DNA of 64,000 bases, taken from assembly GCF_000471905.2 (NCBI RefSeq), contig NW_006500356.1, positions 461,283 through 525,282 of the forward strand, given 5' to 3'. Numbering within the stretch: position 1 is the first letter of the stretch; the number at the start of each line of letters is the position of its first letter. A program made the position numbers and the translations under genes. The notes under the pieces were generated by a model, which made no database searches, had not been told where the DNA came from, and worked only from the letters and a program-made list of their open reading frames with translations. Below are positions 1-11,709 of the stretch, piece by piece. Origin of the DNA: Amborella trichopoda. Lineage: Eukaryota > Streptophyta > Magnoliopsida > Amborellales > Amborellaceae.

Positions 1-168
1 ATGTATTGTAAGTGTGCGATTTTATACGATGTCGGAATTTCGCCATTTTCCGGTTGCTTGGTTCTTCTAAGCGTTCATGAGATGATCGGAATCATCGATT
101 TACTGGTCGCCGGAATTCGGGAAAGTGAGATTTACGGACCCGTGTTGGCCGCGGCTTTGCGTGAATGA
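1..168 (+). other. possible 3' end of an unrecognised coding region
   Basis: Frame 1 stays open from the window edge to a TGA at 166-168 (55 codons). This stretch is visibly richer in G and C than the AT-rich DNA after it. The last residues read LLVAGIRESEIYGPVLAAAL. I do not recognise the product. A gene entering from the left is one reading; chance is another, because 55 open codons is weak evidence. Sequence from 169 to 453 shows nothing I recognise. Confidence 0.2.
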
Positions 169-462
169 GTGGTAATCAAAGCAAAAGCGTGGAGACAGCA
201 CAGATCACCCTTTCAATTTTTATCAACACAATTACGGTGGGTGGACACGTCAAAATGTCTTCAAAATTTTAGTAAATGTTTCTTTTATCAGTTTGGTTGT
301 AGGTTTTTGGACAGTGTGGATTGTACAAGTGCAATGTCCAATCTTCCATCACCCGAATATACTCACTGTATTCTCGCCTCTCCTGTGATGTGTCGTTGTG
401 CTCTCATAGTTTTATGCGGCCGCCCTAAGACCTTAGATCTAGCGGGATTTAGTTTATTTAAA

Positions 463-825
463 GGGAAAAGTTTACATAAGGTTGCAACCTTAAAATGAAT
501 CACATGAGCATCTCAAAAATCTATAGGAAATGTTGATTTAATGATGAAAAAACCCTATTATCAATCATCTCATCGAGATTTATGAATATTAAAAAAAAAA
601 GAGTTTTTGAATCTGGGAAATAGTCTATTTTCGAGATTTTCATATATTTATAAATCTATTCGATTATAACTATTTTTGGATATTAAAATTTTCTAATTAG
701 TCTGAAAATATATTTTAAAATAATATTAAGAATTTTTTACAATAAAATTACATGTTATGATAGAATATTAAGGTGTGCTGCAATTGGATTGTTAAGGTTG
801 CAACCTTATAGAAACCACACCACCC
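463..825. mobile_element. Mutator-like MITE, copy A
   Basis: A 363-bp AT-rich non-coding element beginning GGG and ending CCC. It is flanked by 9-bp direct repeats TTATTTAAA (454-462) and TTGTTTAAA (826-834), which match at 8 of 9 positions. A 9-bp duplication is typical of Mutator-like elements. Just inside each end is the perfect palindrome AAGGTTGCAACCTT (478-491 and 795-808), so the terminal inverted repeats carry the motif ATAAGGTTGCAACCTTA. An inverted relative lies at 11331-11709 and shares the internal sequence. Confidence 0.65.
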
Positions 826-934
826 TTGTTTAAAATCTAAGCTTTATGAAAACAAAGTCTTCTTAGGAAAGCTTTGGCCATCGGATAGCTTCAAGAATTT
901 CCAATACGGACTACAAAATTTGAATATTAAAAAA

Positions 935-1294
935 TGGGTGTAGTTTGTATAGAGCCTAGGCTCTAAATAATCAAATTAGAGCCTATATTCAAACAATATC
1001 GAAAAATGTGGTTTCAATATTGGAAATCTTTGTGATAGCTTAAAAATATATTTTCATACTTATTTATAAAGTTTAAAGCATAGTGTACATCGATAGTTCT
1101 ATGAAATCTTGAAAATTGAAGGTCCAAAAATACGTTACAAAATACATTATTTTTCAAAATTTGAAATCCATGCACCTTGATGTCAAGATGATCAATTTGA
1201 AGATATTTGGGCACTAAAACAACCTCTTTTAGTGAAATTTTTATGAGGTAAGTTCAAATTTGATTGATTAGAGCCTCAGCTCTATGTTACACTT
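935..1294. mobile_element. Mutator-like MITE, copy C (related type)
   Basis: An AT-rich non-coding element of about 360 bp with inverted ends. The left end reads GTGTAGTTTGTATAGAGCC and the right end, on the other strand, GTGTAACATAGAGCTGAGG. Each end holds a palindrome: a perfect TAGAGCCTAGGCTCTA at the left (950-965) and a decayed version near 1268-1283. The distance between palindrome centres, about 318 bp, is close to that in copy A (about 317 bp). I could not find a convincing target duplication, so the outer limits are approximate. Confidence 0.45.
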
Positions 1295-1448
1295 TTAGCA
1301 TTTATTTTAGGGTGAAATAAATAATTTAGATAAACATGCCACAATATACACTATTTTTAGTATTTAAAATTTAAATTTCTTTAATCCAACCATAACCGTT
1401 AAGGAGGAGATGATCGATTTTAAAAATTTTTGAGGTAGCCCTTTACTT

Positions 1449-1475
1449 ATTTTGATAGGCTGCAGCCCTATCAAA
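1449..1475. repeat. near-perfect 27-bp palindrome
   Basis: The arms TTTTGATAGG and CCCTATCAAAA surround a CTGCAG centre, with one extra C in the right arm. It lies about 275 bp downstream (in the direction of transcription) of the J-domain gene's stop codon, next to MITE copies A and C. It has the same style as their end palindromes and may be a fragment of another such element. The rest of 1295-1750 shows nothing except a short GA run near 1601-1612. Confidence 0.5.
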
Positions 1476-1750
1476 ACAATTTACCTACTATTATTGCAAC
1501 AAATTTGCCTCACTCTATGCCGGGTGCCGGGGCGTATTGAGCCGGATTAGTCTCATCAAGTTTTTCGCAACTCAAGATAATATTTATTGACTGCTGAGAG
1601 AGAGAGAGAGCGCCCATGTTGAGCAAGCCGATATAAAACAAATGGACGTGAGGGCAACAAATAGAAATTAGAACCCAACAATTCTCCGATGCATAAACAA
1701 AACAGGAAGATATATACAGAAACACTTAAAAACGAACCTACCATTCATCA

Positions 1751-4700
1751 TTAAATACCTTCAGCCTTTAAATCATCCTGCAACCTAATTGACATATACA
1801 ACAATGTAAGTATTGCACCTCTAGGCAATGGTGCAAACCTTGCAAGATCGACCCCAACCCACATCGCCACCACCACCAATGCCACAAAGCTACTACTACA
1901 TTTTCCACAAAGCCAACTCGCAAAAGAAAGGCAAATAGCCAACAGAACCCCACCTCTCCCCCCCATAAACCAAGCAATCACATAACCCAGCTTATAACCA
2001 CTGTCAAGCCGCCTATCAAGCATCGCATTCACCCCACTTAAACTGAGTGCAACCTTAACCCCAAGTGTTTGAACAATGAGGAGGGTGAAGAATGTGAACC
2101 TCAAAACCTCAACAAATGAGCCTCTCTCTTGACTTGAGGCCGACGTTTCTTCCTCGTCTTCATCTGAAGAGGAAGAGTAATCTAATTCCACTTGACTAAA
2201 CCATTGCCTTTGCTTGCGCCTCCGTCGTTGCTCCGACCTTGTGTATACGTGCACCCTTTCATAGGGGTTGATCTGCTCCGGTGAATCCCAATTCCTCCGA
2301 GTACTTCTTCTTCTCTCTTCCTGAATTCTTCTTACTCTTTTTTTGTCATATTCTGTACGTGTTGTTTTGTTGGATAATACCTGGTGGAGGTTCACAAAGT
2401 AAGACATTTGTTTTTCTTTTAAAGTTGATAAAGTGACAAATCTTGTTGAAATTTCTTGGCAAGGTAATAATTTGGGAGATTTAGGCCTTGAATTTTTCTA
2501 AGAAGATTATTGACAAAATTGTGGAAAAACAAGAAGAAAATGAAGAGATTTTATAATTAAAAAAGAAATTTTAAAATATACACGAACTTCTATTAGTCCA
2601 TTTTAAATCTATTAACGAACCCCAAATAGTTGAGAAAAGGCTATGATGATGATGATGATGATGATGAAGTCCAATTTAAATCTATGTTTATAAATGTACC
2701 ATATATTCAAGTGTGCACTATATTGAGTTTAAGTATGAGATTGTATTTTTCTAAAAACATGCTGGAAAAAAGAAATAAGTCTAGTGAACTGACGGTACTT
2801 TCAAGATATCGCAAACGGTACTTCCAAGATATCGCAAATAAAATGGAAATAGTAGTCACCATTAATCTTGGAGAAGGAAAGCATCATGGAAATACTCAAA
2901 CACCCTTAAAATAAGAAAGAAATGCATAATACCAAAGTGATTCTATGAGATTTGATTTATATTGAAGAACCTCATATGCTAGATGAATGCTCTTGAACAC
3001 ATCACCAGCTCGGAACTCCTTGCTAACATCAGGATGATACTGCACAACCAAAAAATGAATACGACAAAATTAAGATTCAGTAATACTACTTCAATTTCAC
3101 AAAGGCATACAAAATTCTGAGACAGCAATATTGTAAAGAGACAGTAGCAGAACAGCAAAGTTGGACTATAAGTACTTATTGATAAACTAAAACCAGTGTT
3201 TTAAAACCCAGATCGCTAGGGTGAACCGGCCATCTGGGAAACATATCTGTATCGGCGATCTGACCAATGGGAATTGATCAATAAAAATTGAAAAAAATAA
3301 AAAAAATACTAAAAAACTACATTTCATGGGAACCGTGTGATCCAAATCGCCCACTTCCCTGAGGGAACCGTTTGGCAACTAGTCCGATTCCTAGTTCCGA
3401 CCAAGACTATATCAGTTCCCACCAACTCCCGATCTGGATTAGCTGATGCCACTATGGATCGAGTTTTTTCAAACACTGATTAAAGCATTGCCATTTGAAA
3501 GCACAAAACCCCAGCAACTGCAAAATCGTAAGATTCAACCCAAATTACAAGGCATCAGCCTGAAAGCTACTATAGTAATACCTCAAATACGACACTGTAA
3601 TTAAAGTTTTTCCTCTATTTGGAAAGTCAGTAATGCCCAAAGTTGAAATGCATAAGTGAGAAATTCATGACAGAACTGGAGAAATTTAAGACGGGCCCAG
3701 ATTGATGAATAAAGGATCACCAACCCAACTACTAACCCTCACAAAAGTACATGAGAACGACAATTCTAAAATTGTTTTAATGATTGTTGATTGCACACTT
3801 GAATCTTCTATGCAAACTCAAAGTTACGAACAATGAATCTCTAACTAAGAAAATCCACATAATTAAACCAGTGCAACGAGCCTCAAGTGGGCCGGAAATT
3901 AAAGCATGGCCACTCTAGTGATGTGTTCTGGTGAAGTTGTGGCCCATATTCAAGTCCAGATTGGAAGATATGATCCTGTCCTTGCCTAATATAACAGTAG
4001 TCAGTGATGAAAGAAAAGAGGTATCCCCTAAGAATGCAATTGTCATTAATGAAAGGGATCAAGAGCGAGCATTACTTTTAAGGGGTTAGAGTCATTTAGG
4101 ATTAAACTTATAAAAGGGACCTCAATGAAAGGAAGATGGATGATTTGGTTGAGTTGGGTATGAACAATGTTGTGTTAGAAAGGGATACAGAGAGGTATGG
4201 TGGTATTGCAACGGAAGGTTGTATATTCTCATTCAATTTATATTTTAAGCTTTACACTCTAATGCGGGTGCTTCATTTCCATATTCCAAAATACTTGACA
4301 ATTTGAACAATTTGAATTAATCTGGTGGGGATGACTTCCAACTACTTGACACCTTTAGTTGCATATATCCCTTGTTGATTGCATGATTGATTCAATTTTA
4401 TTCTACTTTTTCCTGATATATAATGGAAGTTACTCATCAAAAAAGAGACGCCAAGTTGGTGCATCTCATTGTTATGCACTGTGATTTGGATTGAGAAGCA
4501 CAAGGAAGCACTCCAAATGTGATTCTGGCATCTTGCCTAACATCTAATATTCGGTACAGATGTAGAGCAGGAATCAAAGAGGTGCACCTTGAAACGTCAT
4601 TACTACTTTCCCTTTAAAAGTCCCAAAGTGATAGCTAATATGGAGTAGGGGAGAAATTAAGAAGTTCCTTAATAGGGGGTCAGCTACTACTAAGAGGCTT

Positions 4701-7700
4701 TCTCAAAAAGGTTCCCATCAAATGGGTGTTTTCTATGAGATGTCAGATCAGTTTTCTTCCGAAAAACTCTCACCAATATCCATTATGGATAGGAGTGATT
4801 TTATCGTTGTTTCTATGTAATTCACAAGTTTACCAAAACTTTCAAAACGCCAACATTTCTCAATAGTCTTCCTAGATGACCTCAAAGTTAAAAAGTGAGG
4901 GTCCTAGGTGGGTCCCATGCAATGCGGGGCCTACACCTCATTGGAAATAGCTCAAGATAGGTATAACAACTTAAAGTGTCATAAGAAGCATGTTGCCTCT
5001 CAGGCCCTATGTATATCTTACTCAAATAAACTTGAGAAACATCAACACATACCACTACACTGAAACCGATCGAGAAAAGAATACAATACCAATTCGAAAC
5101 ATCCAAAATATCCTTGAGCTTAAGTATATCCTTGAGCTAAAGTAACATGCAAACAGAGAACTCAGATTCTAGTGGCAGAGCAACCATTTAAACCTTCCTC
5201 TGGGATGCACATTGAAGGAAGATTCATGCCAAATATTTTCTTCATGCATATTTCAATTCATTTAAGATGATTTTGATACCAAAACAAAGCTCCAACTCCG
5301 ATAGATCAACAACTTCAAAGAAACGTGCATCAAACAGATGAATTCTTACTCAGTTCTAAGAATCAGTAGGCATTAAATTCTTTCTTTATGCAGCAAGAAA
5401 TAGAACCACCATCCTCAGAAATTGAAACTGCTGCTACTAGAGTGTCTCCCCTGATCAGGAACCTCAGAGCAGGAGCAGATGACAGTTGAAGCTCAGTCAT
5501 GCCATAATCAATGTTTGGTCTTTGTCCAAATAGAGGTTTGGCATTTCATAGGCAACATGTCGAATTTATATATGCATGTAGGTATGTGTTATATTTGGAT
5601 GAAGAAATAACAATTCCAAGAGACATGAAGAAATACATATATAAAGTTACACAACATACACCCATGTAAACATAAACATAAGTGCACACACACACACATA
5701 AGAATGCATGCACAACACACCTGCATATACCTATATATGAGGGTGCATGTGGGGTGTACATATCCATACAGATCTATATTTAATAATGAAAGCTAAGACA
5801 TATTTAATGAGATATACACAAACACTAGCTATGATACTCCATTATATGTAAAACAAATCAATATATATCAATATATAGGTGAATCTTATATACCATATGT
5901 AGTAGGCAACTATATCCTGTAAACATGTAAATAAGCAAGACACGACGAATGCCACATTACAATGTATAAAAGGAGTATACACTATACTTTCATAAAATGC
6001 AGTGTTATCAAAATCGACTGGATTACTGAACAAACAATATAGTGTCCAATACAATCTGACTCGGCTGCATAGACTGTCAACTAAGAAATGTAGTTCAACA
6101 ATATGAAAATAAAAAATATAAATAAAGAAAACAATATATCATTTCCTAACAATTATTTGAGCACCGAATTAGTGAACTACTGATGATGTTTGTAAAAGAC
6201 AAATTTGATAAATAATCTATTAAATTTTTAGTTTAAATACTTAGAGATTAAATCTAATTACCAAGTAAGCATTGTTTTTTAAGAAAAACTAAGTTAAGCA
6301 TTAATAATCAACTAAAATAAAAAATTTCGTTCTAATCTATTTCTCCAGTACTGTTAGATCTCATCACTAATTAGACTTGCATAATTATGAACCATCCATC
6401 CATCCATATTGTTTGCATGCCACTTAGACAGCCGCTAAATAAAAGTCAAAAGGTAAAAGAGAACATTAAGAATGCCCCATCCATCCCATCCTGTCTAAGC
6501 TGCTCATTCCAGTCAAAGTCTGAGTCCCCTTCATCACATTTATCATCACCATCATCCTCACCAACACCATCACATAATGTAGGATGACGATCTAGTGTCC
6601 ATTTTAACTTATCCATTCCAAAGTTGACTAAATTTCTACTTTCCTTTTACGGGTTAGCTGTCTGAATTATATCTCCTTAATGCATGCAACAACTTTTCAT
6701 CATCATATCCTAGCATGCAACAGCTTTGCATCATCCAATGCTTGAATGAAATCTTTGTTTCAATAAGTTCCTTAACAGAAACAAATTTTTCATTGACATC
6801 GAAGTTTCGAGTCCTCAACTCTCAAGAGCCACCATTACTTATCTACGACCCTTTCTCTTTCTACATCAATATTTTATCACAACTCAAACACAAGCCTTTT
6901 GATCTAAAATGATGGAACATCATACAGGCCTACTTCTTAGAAATAAGATCAAAAGGACAAGGAAGAATTGTATGGACGTGTCTAGGCTATACTAGGTTTT
7001 TTGGCCAAACTACTTGACACTCAAGACATGTACTAGACACGACACCCGTGTCCATGTCCATGTAACACTGATAAGATGTTCTTGACTACCTATCAGAAAA
7101 GAGACACAAATGTCATCACCGTCGTCAAAGCCTTTTCCCAACTAATTGGAGTCAACTATATGAATCGTGCTCCGCCATTTTGCTCTATTAAGGGTCAGTC
7201 AATAAGTCCCCATATCGTTTCTCAGTACTTCAAACCATGTCATTTTGGGCCTACCCCTTGCCATTTTGAGCCTTCCACTTGAACTAACTTGCACCTCCTA
7301 ACAGCTGTTGTATTGGGTTTGCGTCACACATGGCTAGCCCACCTAAGTCTACTATCTCTCATCTTATCGCATATTGGTGCCACAACTAAATTTTTCCGAA
7401 TGTATTCATTTTGAATTCTATGCTTCTTGTTTTGCCACTCATCCATCTCAACATCCTCATCTCTGATACACTCATTCTATAGGTATATTGTTTTTGGACC
7501 ACCCAATGTTTCGCCCCATAGAGCAAACCTGATCTCATAACTGTCCTATAGAACTTGCCCTTCAGCTTCATTGGTATGTCACCCAGCTCTAATTCTATGT
7601 GCGATGTCTTCCTCGATCTCTCTATTTTCTTGGATTATCAACCCAAGATATCATGGAACTGTTTAGTCACTATTCATCATCCATGTACTTAAAAACTTTT

Positions 7701-10213
7701 AATTGTCCTCCATATAATGTGTCGTACGAAGTGGCCCATTCATTAATGATTGCATTGATGGAATTCTTACATAACACAATCAGTCGTTTGACCACAAGCA
7801 ACCACATCTTAGAAATTAAATGTAAATTAACCAAACCAATGTCTCTATTTATTTCAATTAATCAATACCTGACAGACAGTACCAAATTAGAATATTAAAA
7901 AAAGACCTGCCTTTTCAAAATCTAGTTTTCTACTTGATCAATCCACATCCAGATTTAGCTTAAGCCATGATCTAAAGGTCTCTGCTAAAACCTTTTCAAC
8001 AATGTTCTAACACATCCATCCTTTGGTTTCATGAAGTAGTCTTTCATATCCAAGGCCATTGGATGCTACCAAATCAAGTAAAGACAATGAAACACAGGAT
8101 GAAAAGCAACCTTGTAAATCCATCACCTAGTAAACACATCAGCATGTTAGGTAACCTATTGAGAGATGTCAGTTTTCACACTAGGTTGTGCCCCAAAAAT
8201 GGTTGGTAAAGTAAAACACAACCAAGCAATCCTTCTCATCTAGCTTCTACACAATTTCAAATGCTCTCCCACAATAAAGACATTTATATTATGTCTTTGC
8301 CATCTTCAACAAACATGAGCCAAGTAGGTTCTTTGCTTGATCCCCTAGAAGAGAAGAAATAACCCACCTCAAATAACGAAGCATTTTTCTTTCTTTGAGT
8401 TAATGATGAAGCAGTTTTCAGTAAAGAAGTCTCAACCCAACCCCTAGAAGTGCACAATCTAAAAAACACAATGAGATGAGCTGAATCATCTTCAGCAAAA
8501 CATCTCCATGCTAAAGAAATACTCCAACTGAAAACAGGGCCTATAAAATAGGACACAAGGTCTACTGTTCACCTTGTTCACATATACATCTTCTATCTCG
8601 TCCCCAAAGAGAGGGTTTCTCCATCACACTTTTGGAGGATTAAACCAATTTTCCATAGAAAATGAAATCTTATAAATCTGGCATTTTTCAGGTAAATCAA
8701 CATTAAAAGAAAACAAAAACAAGGAAGAAGAAGGACCTGTCCAATAACGTGCCAACAAGTCAAGCCAGATCACAAGCTCGCTCGGCTGGCTGGTAGTGAG
8801 CCAAACTTGGACAATCTTTTCCAGCTCAAAAGCCAAGCCAAGCGGAGCTGGAGGGTTCATTTATTATTCAAGCCTTGCTTGAGCCGAGGCAAGCTTGGTT
8901 TGCTCTTGTTTACTAAACTATATATTCTAATAATATATATTAATGCGACATTAATACATGTGAATTTTCAAAACACTTGGAGCCAAAAAGTATGGCTTAT
9001 GCGTGGCTTGTTTATAGATTGCCCTGGCTTGCTTTTGGCTTGACTTGGGTCAGTTGTGGGCTTGTTTATGGCTTCACTTGGCTGCTTGTATGTTGTCTTA
9101 AGAAAGCCATGCTGAAGCTTACCTCCCCATAATCACACCAAGCTCAAGCTGGGTGGTTCAAACTCGAGTCAATCTCAAGCTCATCCTCCAATCATGCAAG
9201 TAAGCTTAAGAATGTCCAAACTTGGCTCAGTTAGGCTCGTTGATGCAGAAAAAATGGGTCATTCAACCAAACAAATCAATTCAGGGAATGCAACTAGTTG
9301 AACCAATCAGACAACTCGCCAAATTTCAAGTGTTATCTAATACCGTTAAATTTGGGACAGCTGGTGGCAACATACCCAATAATAAGAAATTGTAAAGGAA
9401 TTCAACCTTGCATCAAAAATAACATCACCTTTCAACCAGCCAGACGAAGTTTTCTCAGGATCCCCAGCCATGATCAAGTTTCAAACCACCATGGGATGGA
9501 ATGTGTTAAGAAACCAAAGGCTTGAACATTAGAGGCAAGTACCTAATCACAATTGCCTGCAAGTCCACTTGCTTAGACCCATTCGATCAAACAACAGCAA
9601 GATAAGTTAGCACTTCCAAAGTATTTTTGCCTGTATCCCATCCAAGGTATTTTTGCTTGTATCCCCTCCATAAACTGGTGCAACTTAGTGAAAACACCCA
9701 AAGGCCACCATGAGACTAAAGAAACTTGAAGACTTTACTTCAACTACCATGTTCTAAGAAATCTTACTAATTTTCTTTTCAACCCTACAAAAAGATGGGA
9801 ATTATACAAAGAGCCAAGAGGAAACCCTTCTGGTTCCACTTCATCCAAGTCTAGAACACCGAAAAGTTACAAATAAAGCACTCAGTAAGCATGCCAATGA
9901 ATCCGGATCAGACCATCCCCATGGAGTTGGAAGGTCGGTATCCCATTTCCCTCCCATATCTTTGAGCGAACAGAAACAATAAAATCAAAGGGAAAAATGA
10001 AAACAGTGTTGCCATTCCAACTCCCAGAGAATGAACTCACTCAGATGCTCACTATGTAACATTGTTTTTAATGTCAAAAGATTGCAATACCATATCACCT
10101 ACGAACAATCTAGACTTCCACTAGCTATTATAAAAAAACCAAATTTGTCTTGAAAACAAAAATATGCATAACCCACAACAGAGATTCACATATCTCCAGC
10201 AGAGCCCATCCAA

Positions 10214-10252
<39 letters not shown>

Positions 10253-10657
10253 AAACGGAGGATGAAAGCAAATAAGGAGGAGCAAAGGAACGCAAAATAA
10301 ACAGGAAAAGGGCATCAAAGAGACGAAATCAACAACCCTAAAAAAAATGAGGAAGAGAAAAAAGAAGAAACAAATGGAAAATGTGGGGAGAGAGGTGACC
10401 TTGAGAGCGAGAAAGCGAAATGCACGTTTGATATCAGCAGAAGAAGCATTTGAGGAGAGGCCGAGGACTGAGTAGTGGTCCTGCTCTTGAGAGGAGTTGG
10501 TAGTGGATCTGGTAGTGAACAAGGACGAAGCTCTTCTCCTGTTGCACAAGAGACCTCTTCCTCCTCTTCTCTCAAACCACAAAGCATCAATGGAAGATAG
10601 GGACGAGGACGAGGAAGGTGGGGGTGCAGCTTTTCCGCTCACAAGATATGCCTGCAT
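1751..10657 (-). CDS. J-domain (DnaJ-like) protein, probably plastid-targeted with a membrane region
   Basis: Three exons on the minus strand: 10657-10400, 3039-2971 and 2380-1751. All junctions are phase 0 with GT-AG introns, giving 318 residues. The start is the ATG at 10657; an upstream GTG in the same frame was not used. Residues 1-59 are rich in Ser, Arg and Ala and poor in acidic residues, like a plastid transit peptide. The J-domain spans about 60-125. Exon 1 supplies helix II, and exon 2 opens with YHPDV, so the HPD tripeptide that stimulates the Hsp70 ATPase is residues 88-90. A basic stretch (about 124-168) and an acidic Ser/Asp/Glu run (178-188) follow. Three or four hydrophobic segments (about 198-225, 240-268, 273-295, 296-308) suggest a membrane anchor. 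By family the protein is an Hsp70 co-chaperone. The plastid and membrane placement is inferred. Intron 1 is 7.4 kb. Confidence 0.85.
2613..2667 (+). mobile_element. 55-bp LINE 3' stub with a (GAT)n tail
   Basis: A 55-bp insertion in intron 2 of the J-domain gene. It reads CCAAATAGTTGAGAAAAGGC followed by a run of GAT triplets, matching the 3' terminus of the LINE copies at 7100, 30937, 53895, 57699 and 63091. It is flanked by 18-bp direct repeats, AGTCCATTTTAAATCTAT (2595-2612) and AGTCCAATTTAAATCTAT (2668-2685), with one mismatch. It is therefore a severely 5'-truncated retroposition event, and the microsatellite is its tail. Confidence 0.75.
3194..3478. mobile_element. hAT-like MITE
   Basis: A 285-bp element in intron 1 of the J-domain gene. 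It starts CAGTGTTTTAAAAC and ends with the inverse of CAGTGTTTGAAAAAAC; CAGTG ends are typical of hAT elements. The flanking 8-mers ACTAAAAC (3186-3193) and ATTAAAGC (3479-3486) match at 6 of 8 positions, as expected for an old 8-bp duplication. No coding sequence. Confidence 0.55.
3479..7099. other. intron 1 of the J-domain gene, left part: nothing recognised
   Basis: No exon of the J-domain protein is missing here, because exons 1 and 2 join in frame to complete the domain. I see only short CA-rich runs around 5680-5700 and ATCC repeats near 6391-6410. The open frames are short and resemble no family I know. Confidence 0.5.
7100..7571 (-). mobile_element. 5'-truncated LINE fragment (reverse transcriptase C-terminal region and 3' end)
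   Basis: On the minus strand, 7571-7386 encodes KLKGKFYRTVMRSGLLYGAK and EMRMLRWMSGKTR. These are characteristic of the region after the catalytic part of the reverse transcriptase in plant LINEs. The following sequence continues the same protein with stops. It ends in the CCCAACTAATTGG-type 3' terminus shared by the other copies and a decayed ATC-type tail at about 7107-7118. It lies in intron 1 of the J-domain gene, in the same orientation. Homology may continue a little beyond 7571. I found no target duplication. Confidence 0.7.
7572..10217. other. intron 1 of the J-domain gene, right part: little recognised
   Basis: No exon is expected or seen. From about 8770 to 9240 there is a run of repeated GCTTGG/CCAAGC-type words, such as AAGCCAAGCCAAGC and GGCTTGACTTGG, which looks like worn transposon sequence. 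A similar word style recurs near 63495-63590. I cannot assign a family. Confidence 0.35.
10221..10248. repeat. (GA)n microsatellite
   Basis: Fourteen GA units in intron 1 of the J-domain gene, about 150 bp beyond the exon 1 donor site. Confidence 0.9.
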
Positions 10658-11115
10658 TTCCCCAAGCAAGAGAGGCACCCCTCTCTCTTCCCGTTTAGGA
10701 GATTATGAATGACATATGCACACGCACGCGACTCTCTCTCCCTCTCAAGCCTCAGCATACTGGATTTTGTCTGCTGCCAAAATATATACTACTTCCGCGG
10801 GACTACATTGTTACTCTGTAAAACCCCAACCGTAATTAATTTGAGGACCTCAAACTTTCCGGATCTAACCTATTCATGGATTAACCTCAAATTTTATCAT
10901 ATTTGCACTTGAACAAATAATGTCTTGAAGACCGCTTAATTTTTATTTAGATGATGAGATCTAAATGTTAGAAAACTCAACTTTCAAATTCTTTTAAAAA
11001 TAATCATCTCAGTAATTCTTAACGCGCATCCCAAAATTTAATATTTGACAGTCTTCTAAGGAGTACAAGTAATTTGTGCTCATGATATACTGTGGCCATG
11101 ACATTATAGGTTCCG

Positions 11116-11175
11116 TTTTTTTTTCTTTTTTGGGTGAGTCGGTCAGGAAAGGGCCTACCTTTCATGAGACTATGA
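11116..11175 (-). mobile_element. short L1-type LINE 3' end (poly-A side)
   Basis: A T-rich run at 11116-11131 is followed by GGGTGAGTCGGTCAGGAAAG. The same arrangement, poly-T then GGGTAAATCAGTGAGGACGA, ends the RNase H-containing LINE fragment at 38239. On the minus strand this is therefore a 3' end with its poly-A tail. The fragment is short, so the call is tentative. Confidence 0.35.
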
Positions 11176-11197
11176 GAACCAGTGTCGCGTTATAAAT

Positions 11198-11330
11198 GGT
11201 CAAGCGCTAATCGATTAAGATCGAGCTCTTTTCCTTATAAGAACCGGTATAGAATAACTAAAATGGTCCAGCACTAATCAATTAAGCTAGAGCTCTTTTT
11301 TTTATAGGAACCAGTATAGAATAACTAAAT
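11198..11330. repeat. 66/67-bp tandem duplication, two copies
   Basis: 11198-11264 and 11265-11330 are diverged copies of one unit containing AATAACTAAA and GAGCTCTTTT. The second copy ends exactly where MITE copy B begins, and its last nine bases, TAACTAAAT, form B's left target duplication. Confidence 0.7.
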
Positions 11331-11709
11331 GGTGTGGTTTCTTGCAACATTAAACATTCTGCACCTCCTAATTTTATCATAACATGTAATTTTGATGAAA
11401 AATTCTCTTAGGATTATCTCGAAATCTATTTTTATATCTAATTATAAAATTTTAAATTCCAAAAATGGCTAAAATCAAGTAGATTTATAAACATTTGAAA
11501 ATCTTAAAAATGGACGGTCTAGATAATGTATTGCAAGATGCACTATTTTTGGATCTCAAAATCTTTTTTTATTTCATATTCATCCATTTCGTTGTCTAGA
11601 TGATCAATTAGAGGTTTTGTCAATATTAAAACAACATTTTTCCATGGATTTTTTAGATGCATTTTAAATTTTACATTTTCAGGTTGCAACCTTCTATAAA
11701 CTTCTTTCG
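11331..11709. mobile_element. Mutator-like MITE, copy B
   Basis: A 379-bp AT-rich non-coding element, an inverted relative of copy A (463-825). Read on the minus strand, its right part gives GGTTGCAACCTGAAAATG, which matches GGTTGCAACCTTAAAATG in copy A. It is flanked by a perfect 9-bp direct repeat TAACTAAAT (11322-11330 and 11710-11718). One end keeps the GGTTGCAACC palindrome; the other has decayed to TTGCAAC. Confidence 0.7.

Noticed and set aside
10658..10678. GTG start 21 bases upstream for the J-domain protein
   Set aside because: Plant nuclear genes start at ATG; the first in-frame ATG is at 10657.
10497..10712. Plus-strand open frame of 71 codons
   Set aside because: Antisense to exon 1 of the J-domain gene, where the Ser/Arg-rich coding sequence leaves the other strand open.
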